The notes under the pieces are model-generated. The model saw only the letters and a list, made by a program, of their open reading frames with translations. It was not told where the DNA came from and ran no database searches. Source: Williamsia serinedens (GTDB lineage: Bacteria > Actinomycetota > Actinomycetes > Mycobacteriales > Mycobacteriaceae). From it: 64,000 nucleotides of DNA. Positions 58,640 through 64,000 of this stretch are shown in pieces (within the stretch, counting starts at the first letter, position 1; the number at the start of each line of letters is the position of its first letter). The stretch covers positions 372,001 through 436,000 of the forward strand of contig NZ_JAMTCG010000003.1 of the NCBI RefSeq assembly GCF_024171725.1, given 5' to 3'. A program made the translations under genes and the position numbers.

Positions 58640-58655
58640 GCGCACAGATGTTCTA
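58640..58655 (-). promoter_or_regulatory. Possible LexA (SOS) box upstream of uvrD1
   Basis: GCGCACAGATGTTCTA matches TCGAAC-N4-GTTCGA and its usual centre at 12 of 16 positions by eye. It is 47-62 nt before the uvrD1 ATG and overlaps the stop of the upstream gene. TACTCT near 58603-58608 is the likely -10. Confidence 0.45.
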
Positions 58656-60494
58656 ACGCAGCAGCGCCGGGTCGTACACCTCACCGACCTGACCGGCCGA
58701 GAAGTGCACACCGAGTCCCGGAGTGAGTGGTCGGACCGACACGGTGTCACCGGATCCACGCGCCTGCACGTACAGCGGGTGCAGCCCCGACCGCACCGGC
58801 ACGGTGACCGGCGCACTGTCCCCGATGCGCACCTCGATCCGGCCGTCGCCGGTCGCGCAGTATCCGACCGCGACGGTCCACCGCCACCGGATCAGCGGGC
58901 CGTCGAGCGGGATCGCCGTCGGACCGGTCACCTCGGGACGGGCACACGTCCCCGAACCCGCGGCGAACGCGCGGGCACGGGTCACCGCGCCGTCGGCCCG
59001 ACGGCCCCCGGGATCCAGGACGAGAAGTCGGTCGGTCCAGTCACCGAAACGCGGTCGGTGCTCGAGGCCGGCGAAGACCCGCGAGATCTGGTTGTCGGGG
59101 TACGCGACCGGCAGCAGCACCTCGAGCGGCAGGGCCTGGTCGAACATCGGGGTGTCCCGCACGTCGGCGAGCGACGACGCCGCGGTCCGCAGGTAGGCGC
59201 CCGTCGGGTTGTCCGACCAGCTGTCGGTGAACGCGACGGTCGAGACGACCGACGAGACCGCGATTGCGCCCGTCACCACGCCCCCGACGATCCCGGCCCG
59301 ACGACGCACGGGTCCCGACAGCGCGCACCGCGTCGGGGACGACAGGATCAGCACCGCCGCGATCGCGATCACCACCGCCGAGTCGGGCAGATACCGCAGC
59401 GTCTGCGCCAACTCCAGCGCCGTACCGGTACTGCTGCGGTTCCACGAGACCAGCGCCTGCGCGACGACGACGTATCCGACGGCCGCGAGCACGACGAGAC
59501 CCGCGCCGCGTCGCAGCAGGATCGCCGCGGTCACGACGGCCGCGACGACCACCGTCGACGCGATGACCACCCCGGTGGACACCACACCGAACGGCGGGCT
59601 GGGGTTCCAGCGCCCCCACGACCACGGCCCGCCCAGCAGCGCGGGCAGCACGCCGCGCGTCACACCGCGCCACGTCAGCGCCCAGGTCTGCGACAGCGAG
59701 TGGTCGCCCGCTGCGGGATGGGCGAGCAGGACGAAACACACGGCCCACACCGCGGTCACCCCGACGAGCGCGCCCCACAGCACCCGCGACCGCGACAGCG
59801 CCGCCCGCACCGTGGACGCCCCGCCCGCGAGTGCCTCGCGCCGGACGCACAGCACGGCGACGACGAGTGCGATGGGCCCGATCAGTGCGGCCTTCTCGAA
59901 GAACGCCATCCCGACGGCGGCGACGATCCCCGACCGCACCGCCAGGGTCCCGAGCGACACCGGCGGTACGGCACGACAGGCGAGCACGGCGTCCCCGGCG
60001 ACCCATGCGGCGGCCGCCACGAACGGCAGGCTGTTGAGGCCGGCGGCCCACCAGACCGACGAGGGCACGGTCATCGGGCTCGCCAGGTAGAGCACGAACA
60101 CCGCCACCGTCGCCGGGCGCACGCCCCCGACGAGCACGAGGAGCCGCCCGACGACCAGCGACACGACGGCCTGCCCGAGCACCAGCGACGCCGCGGCGAC
60201 AGGCCAGCTCAGCGGCGCGAGCGCCGTGAGCAGACCGACGACCGCGAACGCCCCGGGCATGACGTGTCCGTCGTGGTTGTCGAACAGGTAGCCGAGCCCG
60301 TCGGACGAGCCGGCCCGCGCGATCAGGATGACGTCGTCCCAGTAGAAGTCGCCGCGGGCGAGGGTCCAGCACCGCAGCGCGAGGTGGGCGACCAGCGCCA
60401 CCCCCGCGACCACGAGCAGCGTGCGGACACGCTGTCGTCCCGGGCGCGCGGGGGCGCGGGTCGCACGCTTCGCCACCGGGGTCGAGAGGGCCAC
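58653..60494 (-). CDS. Polytopic membrane protein, GT-C glycosyltransferase-like
   Basis: A 613-residue protein with about 11-12 helices and an acidic first loop (LARGDFYWDDVILIARAG, Asp-Asp as in GT-C enzymes), then NHDGHVMPG. A C-terminal soluble domain (about 470-613) is presumably outside. The pattern suggests a polyprenyl-phosphate-sugar-dependent glycosyltransferase, but no family is named with confidence. GTG 60494 has TACACA six bases upstream. It separates uvrD1 from chorismate mutase, which are adjacent in M. tuberculosis as I recall. Confidence 0.75.
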   Translation of the reverse strand: MALSTPVAKRATRAPARPGRQRVRTLLVVAGVALVAHLALRCWTLARGDFYWDDVILIARAGSSDGLGYLFDNHDGHVMPGAFAVVGLLTALAPLSWPVAAASLVLGQAVVSLVVGRLLVLVGGVRPATVAVFVLYLASPMTVPSSVWWAAGLNSLPFVAAAAWVAGDAVLACRAVPPVSLGTLAVRSGIVAAVGMAFFEKAALIGPIALVVAVLCVRREALAGGASTVRAALSRSRVLWGALVGVTAVWAVCFVLLAHPAAGDHSLSQTWALTWRGVTRGVLPALLGGPWSWGRWNPSPPFGVVSTGVVIASTVVVAAVVTAAILLRRGAGLVVLAAVGYVVVAQALVSWNRSSTGTALELAQTLRYLPDSAVVIAIAAVLILSSPTRCALSGPVRRRAGIVGGVVTGAIAVSSVVSTVAFTDSWSDNPTGAYLRTAASSLADVRDTPMFDQALPLEVLLPVAYPDNQISRVFAGLEHRPRFGDWTDRLLVLDPGGRRADGAVTRARAFAAGSGTCARPEVTGPTAIPLDGPLIRWRWTVAVGYCATGDGRIEVRIGDSAPVTVPVRSGLHPLYVQARGSGDTVSVRPLTPGLGVHFSAGQVGEVYDPALLR

Positions 60495-60529
60495 GGACCG
60501 TGTGTACCAGCCGTGGCAAGATCAGCGGG

Positions 60530-60853
60530 ATGGACACCCCCGACACGTCAGACGGTGGCACCGGGATCGACCTGTCCGCCTACGACCTCGGTCCCGACGT
60601 CGAGCACATCGGCGACGACATCGACAAGCTGCGCGAGGAGATCGACCGGCTCGACGCGATCATCCTGGCCGCGGTCACCCGCCGCAGCAACGTCTCCAAG
60701 CAGGTGGGACGCACCCGCATGGCGGCCGGCGGCCCACGGCTGGTCTACAGCCGCGAGGTGAAGGTCCTCGAGCGGTTCTCCTCGCTCGGCAGCGAGGGCC
60801 ACACGCTGGCGATGCTGTTGCTCCGCCTCGGGCGCGGACCACTGGGCCGGTGA
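60530..60853 (+). CDS. Chorismate mutase, AroQ-delta type (Rv0948c-like)
   Basis: A 107-residue protein from ATG 60530. The helical mutase core is IDKLREEIDRLDAIILAAVTRRSNVSKQVGRTRMAAGG, with the paired Arg and Glu/Asp residues of AroQ enzymes, and it ends in LLRLGRGPLGR. It converts chorismate to prephenate. Orthologues in mycobacteria are weakly active alone and are stimulated by DAHP synthase, needing the intact C-terminus. The stop overlaps the sulfatase start. Confidence 0.94.
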   Translation: MDTPDTSDGGTGIDLSAYDLGPDVEHIGDDIDKLREEIDRLDAIILAAVTRRSNVSKQVGRTRMAAGGPRLVYSREVKVLERFSSLGSEGHTLAMLLLRLGRGPLGR

Positions 60854-62235
60854 CGTCCGCACGCGAGAACGTCCTGTTCGTCCACTGGCACGACCTCGGT
60901 CGGCATCTCGCGTGTTACGGCGCCGCCGGCGTCGTCAGTCCCCACCTCGACGCACTCGCCGACGACGGGGTGCTCCTCACCGACGCCCACGCCGCGGCAC
61001 CCCTGTGCTCGCCCGCACGCGGCGCTCTGTTCACCGGCCGCTATCCCCACTCGACGGGGTTGATCGGGCTGGCCCACCACGGCTTCGAGTACCACGACGA
61101 CGTGCAGACGCTGCCGGCCATCCTGTCGCGGGCAGGGTGGACCACGCAGCTGTTCGGGATGCAGCACGAGAGCTCGGACCCGGCCCGGATCGGCTTCGAC
61201 GACTGGGACGTCTCGGACTCCCGGTGCGACCACGTCGTCGCGCGCAGCCAGGACTGGCTGCGCGCACACGGACACGACGGACCGTTCCTGCTGACCGCCG
61301 GGTTCTTCGAGACCCACCGCCCCTACCCCGCCGACGAGTACCCGCCCGAGGACCCCGCCGGTGTCACCGTGCCCCCGTTCCTCCCCGACGCGCGACCCGT
61401 GCGTGAGGACATCGCCGGCCTGCAGGCGTCGATCACGAAAGCCGATGCCGCCGTGGGCCGCCTGCTGGCGACGCTCACCGAGCTCGACCTCGACGACACC
61501 ACCTGGGTCGTCTTCATCACCGACCACGGGGTCGCCTTCCCGCGCGCGAAATCGACGCTGTACGAGGCGGGTACGGGTGTCGCCTGCATCATCCGGCCAC
61601 CGACGTCGCGGACCGTGCCGTCGCACCGCTACGACGACCTGTTCAGCGGTGTCGACCTGTCCCCCACGATCCTCGACGCGCTCGGGCTCGACGTCCCCGA
61701 CGACATGGAGGGCTTCTCCCACGCCGTCGAGATGTTCGGCGCCACAGGTGAATCCGCCGTGCGCACCGAGGTCTTCACGGAGAAGACCTTCCACGACAGC
61801 TTCGACCCGATCCGCGCCGTCCGCACAGCCACCCACCGCTACATCGAGAACTACGCACGTCGGCCCGCGCTGAGCCTCCCGCTCGACATCCTCGACAGCC
61901 CGTCGGCACTCGCCCTCGACGGCTCGCAGGACCTGCCGCGGCCCGAGCGGGAGCTCTACGACCTGCGTGTCGACCCGCAGGAGCGGGTCAACCTGGCCGA
62001 GGACCCCGCTCACGCCGCGATCCGCGACGACCTCGCCGCGCGTCTGCGTGCCTGGCGGACCACGACCGGCGACGAACTCCTGGACGAGGCGACCGGCACC
62101 GCGATCGCCGCGGAGTTCATGCGACGCCACCACGCCCAGCTCGACACCGATGCCGCACGGGAGAAGGCCCGCAGCCTGCCCTCGCGACGCCCCCTCGGCG
62201 ACCAGCGTCAGCTCCGGCGCACCGAACGGGACTGA
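60850..62235 (+). CDS. Sulfatase (formylglycine-dependent, N-sulfoglucosamine-sulfohydrolase-like)
   Basis: A 461-residue sulfatase from GTG 60850. The formylglycine motif is CSPAR (Cys53-Arg57) followed by GALFTGRYPHSTG. Metal-site residues are seen in HWHDLGRHLACYG and FITDHGVAF. The C-terminus has RELYDLRVDPQERVNLAED. No signal peptide is seen, so it is probably cytoplasmic. It is coupled to chorismate mutase by a GTGA overlap, with no clear metabolic link. A formylglycine-generating enzyme is needed but not in the window. Confidence 0.92.
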   Translation: MTSARENVLFVHWHDLGRHLACYGAAGVVSPHLDALADDGVLLTDAHAAAPLCSPARGALFTGRYPHSTGLIGLAHHGFEYHDDVQTLPAILSRAGWTTQLFGMQHESSDPARIGFDDWDVSDSRCDHVVARSQDWLRAHGHDGPFLLTAGFFETHRPYPADEYPPEDPAGVTVPPFLPDARPVREDIAGLQASITKADAAVGRLLATLTELDLDDTTWVVFITDHGVAFPRAKSTLYEAGTGVACIIRPPTSRTVPSHRYDDLFSGVDLSPTILDALGLDVPDDMEGFSHAVEMFGATGESAVRTEVFTEKTFHDSFDPIRAVRTATHRYIENYARRPALSLPLDILDSPSALALDGSQDLPRPERELYDLRVDPQERVNLAEDPAHAAIRDDLAARLRAWRTTTGDELLDEATGTAIAAEFMRRHHAQLDTDAAREKARSLPSRRPLGDQRQLRRTERD

Positions 62236-62347
62236 GCCGACCGCCCAGGCGGGTCGAGAGGTCGAGGACCGTCCCTGTCCGCGTTCGACGACACCCTCGT
62301 GGAGAGCGACCCGGAGCCCACGGGTCGACGTACCCGAGGAGCCCGCC

Positions 62348-63847
62348 ATGTCCGTCCCCGCACCCACGCCGGCCCAGATCGTCGCCCTCGCCGAGGAACT
62401 CGGATACCCCGCCGTCGCCGCCGCAGCCGACGACTACGCGGGGATGCTCGCCGGCATGCTCGGTGTGTACGACGCCGTCGAGGCGGTCCCCGAGCAGGTG
62501 GACCCGGTACCGCGGACGGACGTCGCGTACCGCGTGCCCACGCCCGAGGAGGACCCGCACCACGCGTGGATGGTCCGTACATCGATCCCCGGCGCCTCGG
62601 ATGGCCCGCTGTCCGGTCTCCGACTGGGGGTGAAGGACAGCATCATGGTGGCCGGGCTGCCGATGACGAACGGGTCGGACGTCCTCGCCGATTTCACACC
62701 GACCCGGGACGCGACGGTGGTCTCCCGAGCGCTCGCGGCCGGCGCGGAGATCGTCGGGACGACCACCGCCGAGTACTTCTGCATGTCCGGCGGCAGCCAC
62801 ACCTCCGCGACGGGCGTGGTGCACAACCCGAATCGCCGCGGGCACTCCGCGGCCGGGTCGTCGAGTGGCAGTGCCGTCGCCCTCGTGACCGGGGACGCCG
62901 ACATCACCCTCGGATCCGATCAGGCCGGGTCGATCCGCATGCCCGCGTCCTGGTGTGGCGTCGTCGGCCTCAAACCCACCTACGGGCTCGTCCCCTGCAC
63001 CGGCGCCTCGCCGCTGGACGCCGTGTTCGACCACGTCGGCCCGATGAGCCGCACCGTCGCCGACAACGCCCGTTTCCTCGGCGTCATCGCCGGCCCCGAC
63101 GGCGTCGATCCCCGTCAGCGTGAGGTGCACGTCGGTGACTACCTCGCCGACATCGACGCCGGGGTCTCCGGTCTGCGGATCGGCGTTCTGCGTGAGGGGT
63201 TCGGTGGGCCCGAGGCCGAACCGGCGGTCGACGCGAGGGTGCGTTCCGCGGCGGACGCACTGCGCTCTCTCGGCGCGACGGTCGAGGACGTGTCGGTGCC
63301 GCTGCACGCCCTCGCCCCGGCGGTGTGGACGGCGATCGCGATCGAGGGAATGGCCGAGACCGTTCTACGCGACCAGGGGTTCGCGTTCGGCCGTCTCGAC
63401 CACTACCCGACGGACCTCATGGCGCACCTGTTCGACCGCCGCGGCGACGTCGGCGGCCGACCGGCGAACGTCGTCCTGTTCACCCTGGTCGGACGGTGGG
63501 TGGACCAGAACCACGGCCGCCTGAACTACGCACGCGCAGTCAACCGCGCCCGCACGGTGCGGGCGGCCTACGACGCGGTACTGCGCGACCACGACGCCCT
63601 GCTGATGCCGACGACACCGCAGACCGCGCGTCCACTCCCCGATCCCGCCGCAGGCCCGATGGCCGCGATCCAGGTATCGATCGAGATGTCCTCCAACGCA
63701 TGTCCGTTCGACATCACCCACCACCCGGCACTGAGCGTGCCCTGCGGTGAGGTCGACGGCCTGCCCGTCGGTCTGCAGATCGTCGGGCGTCACTTCGAGG
63801 AGGCGACGCTCTTCCGCGTCGGCCGGGCGGTCGAGACGACACGCTGA
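62348..63847 (+). CDS. Amidase (amidase-signature family, nitrile-pathway type)
   Basis: A 499-residue amidase from ATG 62348 (AGGAG at 62337-62341). The Ser-cisSer-Lys triad is Lys96 (LGVKDS), the cis-Ser near 171-173 (AGSSSGSA) and Ser195 (QAGSIRMPAS). The block PTPEEDPHHAWMVRTSI, then GASDGPLSG and MVAGLPMTNGS, resembles enantioselective amidases that sit beside nitrile hydratase in Rhodococcus. It hydrolyses carboxamides to acids. Nitrile hydratase genes could follow beyond the window end. Confidence 0.93.
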   Translation: MSVPAPTPAQIVALAEELGYPAVAAAADDYAGMLAGMLGVYDAVEAVPEQVDPVPRTDVAYRVPTPEEDPHHAWMVRTSIPGASDGPLSGLRLGVKDSIMVAGLPMTNGSDVLADFTPTRDATVVSRALAAGAEIVGTTTAEYFCMSGGSHTSATGVVHNPNRRGHSAAGSSSGSAVALVTGDADITLGSDQAGSIRMPASWCGVVGLKPTYGLVPCTGASPLDAVFDHVGPMSRTVADNARFLGVIAGPDGVDPRQREVHVGDYLADIDAGVSGLRIGVLREGFGGPEAEPAVDARVRSAADALRSLGATVEDVSVPLHALAPAVWTAIAIEGMAETVLRDQGFAFGRLDHYPTDLMAHLFDRRGDVGGRPANVVLFTLVGRWVDQNHGRLNYARAVNRARTVRAAYDAVLRDHDALLMPTTPQTARPLPDPAAGPMAAIQVSIEMSSNACPFDITHHPALSVPCGEVDGLPVGLQIVGRHFEEATLFRVGRAVETTR

Positions 63848-64000
63848 CCCGGCACACACTCCCGCCGAAGTCGTTGTCTCGGTTCATGAACAAACATCTG
63901 TACGGAGAACACTCGCGCATGCGTTGTCTCGCAGATGGTTTCGGATCGTTGACGCCGGGAATCCAGGGTCGGCACCGACCGGTGCCCCTCGATGACGAGG
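63848..64000 (+). promoter_or_regulatory. Low-GC leader after the amidase, probably a promoter region
   Basis: No gene is seen in these 153 nt. GTTCATGAAC (63882-63891) is a perfect palindrome and GTTGTCTCG occurs twice (near 63873 and 63924). It may be the control region of a gene outside the window. Confidence 0.4.

Overview
The window is high-GC DNA from a mycolic-acid actinomycete of the order Mycobacteriales, most like Gordonia or a close relative (Williamsia, Rhodococcus). This is inferred from an intact yrbE/mce operon, perM and DUF5336 genes, a fused indolepyruvate:ferredoxin oxidoreductase, a DUF222/HNH (13E12-type) gene, many GTGA/ATGA overlaps and many leaderless promoters. I saw no rRNA, tRNA, CRISPR array, prophage or insertion sequence.

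Layout. 0-3.6 kb: a broken M20 amidohydrolase, then a bidirectional zinc-starvation (Zur-type) ribosomal locus. One arm is a CobW-like gene, L31 and L32; the other is L28, L33, S14 and S18. All of these ribosomal proteins lack zinc-ribbon cysteines. 3.5-10.1 kb: an acyl-CoA dehydrogenase pair, an AEC carrier, a DMT exporter, a CGNR zinc-finger regulator, a DUF1707 protein and a DUF72 protein. 10.1-13.6 kb: a MoxR-like AAA+ ATPase with a VWA partner. 13.7-18.8 kb: a TSUP permease, a DUF222/HNH endonuclease and metNIQ. 18.9-27.5 kb: a complete mce operon (yrbEA, yrbEB, mceA-F, Mce-associated protein). 27.7-36.8 kb: a CaiB CoA-transferase and TetR pair, a 1177-residue STAND NTPase with beta-propeller-like repeats, an orphan Mce protein and a family 39 glycosyltransferase. 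36.9-42.2 kb: purH, purN, perM and a DUF5336 gene. 42.3-51 kb: acetoacetyl-CoA synthetase divergent from indolepyruvate:ferredoxin oxidoreductase, a HELIORHODOPSIN, an ABC-2-like membrane protein and a DinB-like protein. 51.2-64 kb: a quinone-oxidoreductase-like gene, sucD-sucC, an M23 peptidase, uvrD1, a polytopic membrane protein, chorismate mutase, a sulfatase and a nitrile-pathway-type amidase.

The housekeeping genes keep the order and orientation I recall for M. tuberculosis Rv0948c-Rv0959: chorismate mutase, uvrD1, M23, sucCD, DUF5336, perM, purN, purH, AAA+, VWA. Two blocks of accessory genes interrupt that backbone: about 23 kb between purH and the AAA+ gene, and about 10 kb between sucD and the DUF5336 gene. 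The mce operon, the CoA-transferase, heliorhodopsin and the aacS/ior pair lie in these blocks.

Two families of about 21-bp tandem repeats fill intergenic spaces. At three convergent gene junctions the units switch orientation, so the transcripts could form long hairpins. Three Crp/GlxR-like sites (GTGA-N6-TCAC) lie in front of mce, aacS/ior and sucCD/M23, which hints at shared control of lipid, ketone-body and TCA metabolism. The main points for follow-up are heliorhodopsin, the orientation-switching repeats, the metal-starvation divergon with a P-loop-less CobW protein, the membrane-anchored MetQ, and the STAND NTPase.
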